This document shows positions 28,035 to 35,232 of a stretch of 64,000 nucleotides of DNA, piece by piece. Source of the stretch: Acidobacteriaceae bacterium. Its GTDB lineage: Bacteria; Acidobacteriota; Terriglobia; Terriglobales; Acidobacteriaceae. The first letter of the stretch is position 1. Every line of letters begins with the position of its first letter. The stretch spans positions 1 through 64,000 of the forward strand of contig PLGM01000293.1 in NCBI GenBank assembly GCA_003139795.1. The letters run 5' to 3'. The notes beneath the pieces were generated by a model. It was given only the letters and a program-made list of their open reading frames with translations. It ran no database searches and was not told where the DNA came from. The position numbers and the translations under genes are program-made.

Positions 28035-28232
28035 TCAGGCGTAAGGAATCATGCGCGCCACCTTCGCGTAGTCGCCGTCTGAAACCAGCAGGGTCCGTCC
28101 CAGCTTGCGTTTCACCTTTGGCGGCTTCGACGTTAGGATGTGCCGCGTCTTCGTCTGGCCCCGCTTGATCTTGCCGGTACCAGTCTTGCTGAAGCGCTTG
28201 GCCGCGCCCGTATGGGTCTTTAACTTGGGCAT
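28035..28232 (-). CDS. rpmI: 50S ribosomal protein L35
   Basis: A 65-residue L35 of the large subunit, recognised by [20 protein letters not shown], then [17 protein letters not shown] and [20 protein letters not shown]-type ends. The ATG at 28232 fits the family exactly; the longer frame upstream is not used. It precedes rplT. The expected neighbour infC is not directly upstream, because a DUF429 gene on the other strand lies between. Confidence 0.97.
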   Translation of the reverse strand: MPKLKTHTGAAKRFSKTGTGKIKRGQTKTRHILTSKPPKVKRKLGRTLLVSDGDYAKVARMIPYA

Positions 28233-28569
28233 TGTCTTCTCTTTGTCCGCCAGAGTGGGTCGACTCCAGATTGGATCACTCTGGCGCATGGCCTGTGAGA
28301 CAGAAATCTCCCTGCCCTCTTGAGGCTTCCATAAGTATACCGCAGCCCCGTTCTCCCCGCCACAGGTCCTCGATGCCAGGCTGAAAGGCCACCCGCCCGC
28401 CTCGTCCGTGGCCCACTTCCGACAGAAACCGCCCCCTTGCCGGCGTCCAACGACGGGCCGTCAACCACGCTGTCCCGTTTCGGCCCCCGGTTTCAATTGC
28501 GTCAAATTCCACCACAATTTGCTCCAATCCTCCATGGTCCTCGGCCTCAGCCCGGCGTAGTGTTAGCGC
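28233..28569. other. Divergent intergenic region between rpmI and the DUF429 gene
   Basis: About 340 bases that must carry the promoters of rpmI-rplT (minus) and of the DUF429 gene (plus). I see no clear RNA gene; several short frames here are not supported. Confidence 0.35.
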
Positions 28570-29433
28570 GTGGCCGTCCTCTCCGTCGATCTCGCCTACC
28601 GCCGCTGGTCCGATCTCGGCATCGTCCTGCTGGACCGTGCGCGCCCGCCGCAGTCCCGCAATCAGGTCGAATCCGGCCCCGGTCTACCGCTCCCGCCGCT
28701 GTTCACAAGCCCGGAGCAACCCGGCTCGGCCGACTGCCCCATCGCCTGCGAAATCATCCCCTCCATGCCTCTCGAAGACGACCCCGGCCCCGTGGACGCC
28801 AATATCCTCGCCGGCCGTCTCAACCACCTCTGCGCCGTGCGCGGCATCCGGGTCATCCTGCTCGACGGACCTCAGGCCTGGAAATCCTGCTCCAACGGCC
28901 TCGAACACGCCAGGGTCAGCGAGCGGCAGCTTAACACCGCCGCCAAAACCGGCCTGCCCGGCATGGTCAAGCCCCTCACCTACCGCCCCTTCGCCGAGTT
29001 CTGCCTGGATGTCTACGACGCCCTCTGCCGCCGCGGCTGGCGACGCCTCGAAACGCGGGACCAACCCGGCTCGCCCCAGGAGCGTGTCCTCGTCGAGAGT
29101 TATCCTCATGCCGCCTGGAAGTCCCTGGGCCTCAAACCCCTGCCCTCCAAGCGCCGGGCAAAAGTCAGCGATCTGGCTGAAGCCTATGGCGCCCTGCGCT
29201 CCCTGATCCCGATCACGACGGACCGTCCGCCCAACCACGACCAGCTTCAGGCCATCGTCGGCGGCCTGCCCGGCCTGGCCCTCGAGGAGCGCAACACCGC
29301 CGCCGCCCGCATTGTCGGCAATCCTCCCCGCCGCGAAGACGGCCACTGGCGCGAAGGCTTCATCGTCCTGCCAGTGCCCCCGCCCCGGCCTCTCAACCTG
29401 GGTTGGCTCAACAGCATGCGCTGGCTGGACTAG
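28570..29433 (+). CDS. DUF429 family protein
   Basis: A 287-residue protein of DUF429, a predicted RNase H-like nuclease family. Markers are an N-terminal VLSVDLAYRRWSDLGIVLLD (acidic strand), IRVILLDGPQAWK, VESYPHAAWKSLGL and DLAEAYGALRSL. The catalytic-type aspartates (D in VLSVDLA and LLDGPQ) are kept. The start is GTG at 28570. It lies on the plus strand between rpmI and infC and thus splits what is normally one translation operon. It converges on infC with a shared hairpin terminator. Its function is unproven. Confidence 0.8.
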   Translation: MAVLSVDLAYRRWSDLGIVLLDRARPPQSRNQVESGPGLPLPPLFTSPEQPGSADCPIACEIIPSMPLEDDPGPVDANILAGRLNHLCAVRGIRVILLDGPQAWKSCSNGLEHARVSERQLNTAAKTGLPGMVKPLTYRPFAEFCLDVYDALCRRGWRRLETRDQPGSPQERVLVESYPHAAWKSLGLKPLPSKRRAKVSDLAEAYGALRSLIPITTDRPPNHDQLQAIVGGLPGLALEERNTAAARIVGNPPRREDGHWREGFIVLPVPPPRPLNLGWLNSMRWLD

Positions 29434-29450
29434 GAAGCAGATTGGCCCCC

Positions 29451-29485
29451 AATAAAAGCAAGCCGCCCGAGCGGGCGGCCTGCTT
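29451..29485 (-). terminator. Rho-independent terminator of infC
   Basis: On the minus strand AAGCAGGCCGCCC and GGGCGGCTTGCTT pair around a 4-base loop (one mismatch), followed by TTTTATT. It lies 20-odd bases past the infC stop and could also serve the DUF429 gene. Confidence 0.85.
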
Positions 29486-29507
29486 GGATGCTGTCGAGCC
29501 TCGAGCG

Positions 29508-30101
29508 CTATTGCGCCTGTGGAACCGGAGCACTGGCTGGCGCCGCCGGCTTGGCCTTGGGAGCTTCCTGCTTCTTCGCCGGCGCCAGAATCGCGTGCAG
29601 AATCGTCCCCTCCATGCGCGGCATGAACTCCACGATCCCCGCCTCGCCAATGTCCTGGATCAACCGGTTGATGATCGCGTAGCCCAGTTCGCGGTGGGCC
29701 ATCTGCCGGCCGCGGAAGCGAAGGCTGGCCTTCACCTTGTCCCCATCGACAAGGAACCGCACCGCCTGGTTCTTCTTGGTCTGGTAATCGTGTTCGTCCA
29801 CGGTCACTGAAAACTTGACCTCCTTGACCGTGATCACCTTTTGCTTCTTGCGCGCCGCCCGTTCGCTTTTTTCCTTCTCGTAGAGGTACCGCCCGTAGTC
29901 CTGGATGCGGCACACCGGAGGGACCGCATTGGGTGAAACCTCCACCAGGTCCAGCCCGCGCTCTCGGGCAATCTTCAGCGCCTCAAAGGGCGGAAGAATA
30001 CCCATCTGTTCGCCGTTTTCGTCGATGACGCGAATTTCGCGCGCGCGAATTCGATCGTTAATGCGGATAAAAGACTTTGCCGAACGTTTATCGAGTGCGA
30101 T
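29508..30101 (-). CDS. infC: Translation initiation factor IF-3, AUC start
   Basis: IF-3 binds the 30S subunit and checks the start codon. The N-terminal domain (FIRINDRIRAREIRVIDENG), linker and C-terminal domain (VKFSVTVDEHDYQTKKNQAV, VKASLRFRGRQMAHRELGY) are intact, with an Ala/Pro/Lys-rich tail. No ATG, GTG or TTG stands at the expected start. The only good ribosome binding site, GGAGGAG, is placed six bases before an in-frame ATC at 30101, giving IALDKRSAKSF. infC is known to use rare AUU/AUC-type starts that IF-3 itself discriminates against, giving autoregulation, so ATC is taken as the start (197 residues). The track's 30164 start has no site. Confidence 0.94.
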   Translation of the reverse strand: MALDKRSAKSFIRINDRIRAREIRVIDENGEQMGILPPFEALKIARERGLDLVEVSPNAVPPVCRIQDYGRYLYEKEKSERAARKKQKVITVKEVKFSVTVDEHDYQTKKNQAVRFLVDGDKVKASLRFRGRQMAHRELGYAIINRLIQDIGEAGIVEFMPRMEGTILHAILAPAKKQEAPKAKPAAPASAPVPQAQ

Positions 30102-30369
30102 GGTGCTCCTCCAAAAGTCATTGCTTCCCGCCTCCGGGGTCTTCCGGAATCGCCGCGGGTACACGAACGCACACTGAGTATAGCATTGGCTTGGCTGCGC
30201 CGAACGAATGGTTTACGGCAGGTTTGCGTTTGCGATGTGCAGAATTGACCGCCAGCCCGCCGCGGAGTGGTCCCGTTCCCGCAATCGCCCCGGAATCCGT
30301 CCAGCCAGCAAGCCGTACCTTCTCTTGTGATATCGTATATATAGGTAGATAAACAGGAGGACAGGCACC

Positions 30370-30627
30370 ATGCCCATCAGTATCAAAACCCCCGAAGCCG
30401 ACCGGCTCGCCCGCCAACTTGCAGCCACCACCGGGGAGACCATCACCGTTGCGGTGATCATTGCCATGCGCGAGCGCCTCGCCCGTGAAGAGCGCAAACG
30501 GCAGAACACGGACGCTTTACTTGAGGAGGTTCGGGCCATCAGCCATCATTGCGCGTCGCTGCCCGTGTTGGACACACGCACTGACGACGAAATCCTCGGT
30601 TACGACGAGAACGGGATTCCTTCATGA
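30370..30627 (+). CDS. vapB: VapB-type antitoxin
   Basis: An 85-residue antitoxin of a type II module. The N-terminal [20 protein letters not shown] fits the ribbon-helix-helix DNA-binding part of the PSK/VapB group. The acidic C-terminal tail ([17 protein letters not shown]) is the part expected to bind the toxin. AGGAGG precedes the ATG at normal distance. The AT-rich stretch TATCGTATATATAGG just upstream probably contains the promoter and the operator for autorepression. The stop overlaps the vapC start by four bases. Confidence 0.9.
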   Translation: MPISIKTPEADRLARQLAATTGETITVAVIIAMRERLAREERKRQNTDALLEEVRAISHHCASLPVLDTRTDDEILGYDENGIPS

Positions 30628-31016
30628 TCGTTGACTCCTCGGCTATGCTCGCAATCCTGTTTGAGGAGCCGGAGGGGCGGCTGCTCGATGCCTACATTGC
30701 CAGGAACCCCGTCTGCCGCATGTCCTCTGCGGGCTTCCTGGAGGCTTCCATGATTCTGCAATCGCGAAGAGGTGTGGATGGCGTACGAGACCTCGATCTG
30801 CTGATCGTGCGATTCAGAATCGAAATCGTCGCCTTTACCGAATCCCAGGCGCGCTTGGCTCGCGAAGCCTTTAAACGCTACGGCAAGGGCCGCCATCCAG
30901 CCCAGCTCAACTTCGGCGACTGCATTGCCTATGCCCTGGCCAAGGAAACCGGCGAAGAGCTTCTCTTCAAAGGAATCGATTTTGCTCAAACGGATATTGC
31001 CGCTGCGTCCTATTGA
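30624..31016 (+). CDS. vapC: VapC-type PIN-domain toxin
   Basis: A 130-residue PIN-domain ribonuclease toxin, which cuts RNA (often tRNA) when freed from VapB. The acidic metal-binding residues are all present: Asp in MIVDSSAML, Glu in SAGFLEAS, Asp in [12 protein letters not shown], and Asp in [10 protein letters not shown]. Length is normal. It starts at an ATGA overlap with vapB and is followed tail-to-tail by the alkaline-phosphatase-like gene. The module appears complete and potentially active. Confidence 0.93.
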   Translation: MIVDSSAMLAILFEEPEGRLLDAYIARNPVCRMSSAGFLEASMILQSRRGVDGVRDLDLLIVRFRIEIVAFTESQARLAREAFKRYGKGRHPAQLNFGDCIAYALAKETGEELLFKGIDFAQTDIAAASY

Positions 31017-31062
31017 ATGCAGCTCTGCTGGCCCAGGATTCCAGGTCTGCCGTTTGCTCCGC

Positions 31063-32205
31063 CTACTTCCCCAGGACATCCCCGATCGGCGCGCCTGACT
31101 TCGTCACCGCCGCATGGTAGTCCTCGCCCAGCAGCGCCGCCAGCGTGGCCGCAATCTGGCTCTCGGTCACCGGTCCAACCTGTTTGCGTTCGCCCAGCCC
31201 AGCCGTATCCGGGCCCAGAAAGGCCATCCACGTCTCCTTCGACGCGGGAATCTTCTCCCCGTGACTGGTCCACTCGGCGCCCACGCCGCGCCCGTGATCC
31301 GGCAGCGCGATCAGCGTAGTCTTGCCCCGATACTCCGGCATCGACTGCACCAGCTCCCACAGTTCTTTCAGGTAGCTGTCGCCCAGGTGAGCAGAGTTCA
31401 GGTACTCGGGGTAAGAGCCGGTGTGCGCCCAGTCGTCAGTCTCGCCCAGTCCCACAAACAGCACCCGCGGCTTCTTCACCTTCAGGTATTCGACCGCCGT
31501 ATGATACGGGATGGGATCGAAGGGCTCATCGAGCCAGATGCGCACCGTCTCCGCCTTCAGAGCGTTCAGCAGTGCCAACTCCGGCGTGGCCGGAATCGCC
31601 GTCAACGGATCGTAGCCCGCATTCACCACGAACCCGCACCGTTCCCGGTTGAAGATGCCATTGAACACATCCCACGCCCCAAAGGCTGCCACCTTGCCGG
31701 CAAACTCGGGCTTCGCGTTGAGCCATTCGAAAACGGTCACATTGGGGTTGGGCACGTTGTCGTTGGAATGCACCCGCGGGTCGGCAAACCCGGTCAGCGT
31801 CTCGTTGTAGCCCGGATAGCTGAAGTTCAGCCCGTTGGTCACATGCGAGTCCGAGCCCAGATCGCGGTTGCCGAAGATCTGCCCCTCGCTGGCCACCACG
31901 CTCCACAAAAATGGCATCAGCGCCTGCCGGCGTTCCTGGGCGGTCTCGCGCCAATAATGCTTTTGCGCGTTAGCCGCCCGCCCCTTGGGATCGTCGAGCG
32001 CCTCCGGTCCCGGCGCTTTGATCAACTCCGGGTCGGCGCCGCGAAAAACCTCCTGCCAGCGCAGCCCATCTATCATCACCACAATCACGTTTTCCGTCTT
32101 GTGCGCAGCGGGTGTCTGCGCCATCCCGGCCAGCCCGCAGGCCAGGCACATCCCGGCCAGCCATCCGCCGGAAACAAGTCCCTCGACAATCCTTTTGATC
32201 TTCAT
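31063..32205 (-). CDS. Secreted alkaline-phosphatase-superfamily enzyme
   Basis: A 380-residue protein of the alkaline phosphatase/phosphodiesterase fold. A signal peptide (LAGMCLACGLAGMA) is followed by VIVVMIDGLRWQEVFRG, with the first metal-binding Asp. Later come LGETDDWAHTGSY (Asp/His) and LIALPDHGRG (Asp-His pair). Together these resemble the two-metal site. A threonine or serine nucleophile should lie near the DLGSDSHVTNG segment. It probably hydrolyses phosphomono- or diesters or sulfate-like groups in the periplasm; the substrate is not clear. It is four bases downstream of mtaB, likely in one transcript. Confidence 0.85.
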   Translation of the reverse strand: MKIKRIVEGLVSGGWLAGMCLACGLAGMAQTPAAHKTENVIVVMIDGLRWQEVFRGADPELIKAPGPEALDDPKGRAANAQKHYWRETAQERRQALMPFLWSVVASEGQIFGNRDLGSDSHVTNGLNFSYPGYNETLTGFADPRVHSNDNVPNPNVTVFEWLNAKPEFAGKVAAFGAWDVFNGIFNRERCGFVVNAGYDPLTAIPATPELALLNALKAETVRIWLDEPFDPIPYHTAVEYLKVKKPRVLFVGLGETDDWAHTGSYPEYLNSAHLGDSYLKELWELVQSMPEYRGKTTLIALPDHGRGVGAEWTSHGEKIPASKETWMAFLGPDTAGLGERKQVGPVTESQIAATLAALLGEDYHAAVTKSGAPIGDVLGK

Positions 32206-32209
32206 CGCT

Positions 32210-33727
32210 CTAGACTCCCACTGCTATGTTTCCGCCATATGAATGTGCGGCGAAAGAACCAGCCGGCCCCTGGGCAGACGCTGCCGGCACCGCCTCCAGC
32301 GTCCCTTCGCCGTTCAACCCGCGCACCCGCAACCTCACCAGCCGGTTTGCCGCCAGCCGTCCCTGAATCTCCACGGGCAGAAAATTTTCCGTTAGCCCCA
32401 GCGTTCGCCCCGCATCCGCCACAACCGTCGGCGTATTCAGCGTGATCGCCTCCAGTTCCCGGCCCACGAACCGCTCCCGGTGCGCGCGGCTCTTTTCCTT
32501 GGCCAGCGCCCGCAGCGCCGCCATCCGCTCCTCCACCACCGCAGCCGCAACCGGCCGCTCGGCATGGAGCGCCCATCCCCGCGTCCCCGGCCGCGCCGAA
32601 AACGGAAACAAGTGCAAATAACCGAACGGCAGCTCCCCCACCAGCTCCAGCGTCTCCTCGAATTCGCCGTCCGTCTCCCCAGGAAAGCCCACCATCACGT
32701 CCGCGCCCAGCGTCAGCTCCGTCCCGGCAGCCTCCACCAGCGCCCAAACCTTTTCCACGTAGTGCCAGGGCCGGTACCGCCGGTGCATCCGCCGCAGCAC
32801 GGCGTCCGAGCCGGACTGCAGCGGTAAATGCGCGTGTCGCGCCAGCCGCGGCCCGGCATTCCTCGAATGGGCAAACTCCGCCATCAGCCCGATCAGCTCC
32901 CCGTCCCAGTCCATTGGCTCGATCGAGCTGAGCCGCAGCCGGGGCAGCGCCGTCTCGTCAAGAATCCGCCGCACCAGCCCCGCCAGCGTCCTCCGCAGCA
33001 ATCCCACTTCGCATGCATCCGGAGAACCGGAAAAATCCCGGCCCCATCGCCCCAGGTTGATCCCCGAAAGCACCAGCTCGTTACCCCCGGCCGCCACAAA
33101 CCCTTCCACCTGCCTCAGAACGCTCGCAATGGGCAGACTCCTGGAGGATCCGCGCGTCTGCGGAATCACGCAAAACGTGCATCGATTCGCGCACCCCTCC
33201 TGAATCTTCAGGTTGGGCCTGGTCTGCGCCCCCGGCACAACCTGCGCCTCCTCCAGAAACGAGTGCGCAAAGCGATCATCCACCCAGACCTGCGCCGCAC
33301 TTGCCGCCGAACCAGCCAGCAGCGACTCCACGCGCACTAACTCCGGCCGCGCAACCGAACCATCGCCAGGTCGGCCTGCAGCCCCGCTTCGAACCAACTG
33401 CAAAACAATCCCCGGCGCCAGCGCCTTGTGGCTGTTGCCCACCACAGCGGCCACGCCCTTGAGCCCCGCCAGTTCCTCCGGCGCGCGCTGCGCATAGCAG
33501 CCGGTGACCACAATCCGTGCCTCCGGGTTCTGCCGATGCGCCCGCCGGATATACGCCCGCGCCGCCCGGTCGGCCTCCGCCGTCACGCTGCACGTGTTCA
33601 CCACCACCACTTCGGCCGCCGACGGATCCCCTTCGCCCAGTCCCGCGGCGCGCAGCCGGTCGCTCACCGCCTCGCCATCCGCGCGCGCCGCCCTGCATCC
33701 GAAATGCTCAACGTGAAATCCCGGCAT
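32210..33727 (-). CDS. mtaB: tRNA t6A37 methylthiotransferase MtaB
   Basis: A radical-SAM enzyme of the methylthiotransferase family, expected to convert t6A to ms2t6A at position 37 of tRNAs. The N-terminal UPF0004 domain holds three cluster cysteines (HFGCRAA, VVNTCSVT, VVTGCYAQ). The radical-SAM motif is CANRCTFC near residue 180, followed by PQTRGSSRS. The MGFPGETDGEFEET-type segment and HLPLQSGSD are typical. A C-terminal TRAM-like region is present. The start ATG at 33727 fits the conserved N-terminus. The alkaline-phosphatase-like gene follows after four bases. Confidence 0.92.
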   Translation of the reverse strand: MPGFHVEHFGCRAARADGEAVSDRLRAAGLGEGDPSAAEVVVVNTCSVTAEADRAARAYIRRAHRQNPEARIVVTGCYAQRAPEELAGLKGVAAVVGNSHKALAPGIVLQLVRSGAAGRPGDGSVARPELVRVESLLAGSAASAAQVWVDDRFAHSFLEEAQVVPGAQTRPNLKIQEGCANRCTFCVIPQTRGSSRSLPIASVLRQVEGFVAAGGNELVLSGINLGRWGRDFSGSPDACEVGLLRRTLAGLVRRILDETALPRLRLSSIEPMDWDGELIGLMAEFAHSRNAGPRLARHAHLPLQSGSDAVLRRMHRRYRPWHYVEKVWALVEAAGTELTLGADVMVGFPGETDGEFEETLELVGELPFGYLHLFPFSARPGTRGWALHAERPVAAAVVEERMAALRALAKEKSRAHRERFVGRELEAITLNTPTVVADAGRTLGLTENFLPVEIQGRLAANRLVRLRVRGLNGEGTLEAVPAASAQGPAGSFAAHSYGGNIAVGV

Positions 33728-33872
33728 GATCTCAGTCTAGAGCCTGTCCACTCTGAGTTGGGCATGTCCACGGAAACAGGCCCCAGGAACGATTCATGCG
33801 CGCCGATGCCGCACATCGCCTCCGATATACTAAGCCGTGGCCCTGCTCATCCGCAGGTACAAACCCTGAATC

Positions 33873-35084
33873 ATGCAGACCCCCGCCAGTGTCAGCTTTC
33901 CATCCTCATCATCCCTCGCCTCCAGCGGTGCGGTCCGTTCCATCCTCGGTTTCGTCTACTTCACCTTTATCTGCTATCTCTCCATCGGCCTGCCGCTCGC
34001 TGTCTTGCCCGCCTTTGTGCACCTGCGCATGGGCCTGCACGCCGCTCTGGCAGGCCTGGTCGTCAGCATCCAGTACATCGCCACTTTCCTCAGCCGGCCC
34101 TGGGCCGGCCGCATCTCCGACCGCGCCGGCGCCAAAATCTCCGTCCTCCGGGGCATGGCCGCCTGCACCCTCAGCGGACTGCTTCTTCTCGCCGCCGTGG
34201 CCCTCCACTTCAAGCCCTGGCTCACCTTTTCCGCGCTCATTTTGAGCCGCCTGGCCCTGGGAGTGGGCGAAAGCCTCGGTTCCACCGGCGCAACTCTCTG
34301 GGGCATCACCAGCGCCGGACCCCAGCACACCGCCAAAGTCATCTCCTTCAACGGCGTCGCCACCTATGGCGGACTGGCCCTCGGCGCGCCCCTCGGTGTG
34401 GTTCTCGATCAGCGCTGGGGACTGGCCTCGCTCGGCCTGTTGACCACCCTGCTCGGCGCGGTCAGCTTCTTGCTCGCCCTCCGCAAGAGTCCCGTCCCCG
34501 TCACTCCCGGCGAACATCTGCCCTTTCGCCATGTGCTTGGCCGCGTCGCCCCCCACGGCATGGCCCTGGCTCTCGGCGGCGTCGGTTACAGCGTGCTGGC
34601 CACCTTTGTTACCCTCTACTACCTCAGCCGCCACTGGAGTCCGCACGGCGCTGCCCTTTGCCTCACCGCCTTTGGCCTCGCCTTCATCGCCGCGCGCCTG
34701 CTCCTCATCCAGACCATCAATCGGTTTGGCGGATTTCTGGTGTGCATCGCCTGCCTGGTGGTCGAATCGGGGGGCGTCCTGCTGCTGTGGAGCGCGGCCT
34801 CGCCCTGGATGGCCTCCGCTGGCGCCGCGCTGACAGGCTTCGGCTTTTCGCTGGTCTTTCCCGCTCTCGGCGTTGAAGCCGTCAAGCGCGTGCCCATGCA
34901 CAACCGCGGCACCGCCCTCGGCATCTTCACTGGCTTCTCCGACGTCTCTTTTTTCCTCGTCGGTCCCATCGCCGGAGCCGTGATCGGCTCCTGGGGCTAC
35001 TCCAGCGCCTTTCTCTTCGCGCTGTCCAGCGTTCTCACCGCGTTGGGAATCGTCATCGTTCTGCGGCAGACGCAGAAGGACTGA
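33873..35084 (+). CDS. MFS transporter (YfcJ/YhhS-like)
   Basis: A 403-residue major facilitator with 12 predicted helices. The loop 2-3 motif appears as RPWAGRISDRAGAK, and SRLALGVGESLGSTGATLWG is close to the YfcJ/YhhS efflux group. The central loop (RKSPVPVTPGEHLPFRH) separates the two six-helix halves. The start is the ATG at 33873. The gene is alone, divergent from mtaB and convergent with rpsA. Substrate unknown; drug or sugar efflux is the usual family suggestion. Confidence 0.9.
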   Translation: MQTPASVSFPSSSSLASSGAVRSILGFVYFTFICYLSIGLPLAVLPAFVHLRMGLHAALAGLVVSIQYIATFLSRPWAGRISDRAGAKISVLRGMAACTLSGLLLLAAVALHFKPWLTFSALILSRLALGVGESLGSTGATLWGITSAGPQHTAKVISFNGVATYGGLALGAPLGVVLDQRWGLASLGLLTTLLGAVSFLLALRKSPVPVTPGEHLPFRHVLGRVAPHGMALALGGVGYSVLATFVTLYYLSRHWSPHGAALCLTAFGLAFIAARLLLIQTINRFGGFLVCIACLVVESGGVLLLWSAASPWMASAGAALTGFGFSLVFPALGVEAVKRVPMHNRGTALGIFTGFSDVSFFLVGPIAGAVIGSWGYSSAFLFALSSVLTALGIVIVLRQTQKD

Positions 35085-35177
35085 TCATTCAGCCGGTCCG
35101 CCGTCTTCCCGTCTTCTATCAAGGATGGGAATCGTACAATTCTTTTCGTTCCCTCACCCGATCACCGGCCATTGACG

Positions 35178-35205
35178 CAAAACGGCCACCCCGAAGGGTG
35201 GCCGT
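35178..35205 (-). terminator. Rho-independent terminator of rpsA
   Basis: ACGGCCACCC and GGGTGGCCGT form a perfect 10-bp stem with the stable loop TTCG on the minus strand, followed by TTTTGCG. It lies about 30 bases past the rpsA stop. Confidence 0.85.
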
Positions 35206-35232
35206 CGCTGTCTACACCTGTGAAAAAGCGCC

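Noticed and set aside
30102-30164. Upstream start of infC given by the ORF track
   Set aside because: No ribosome site before it, while GGAGGAG is correctly placed for the ATC start.
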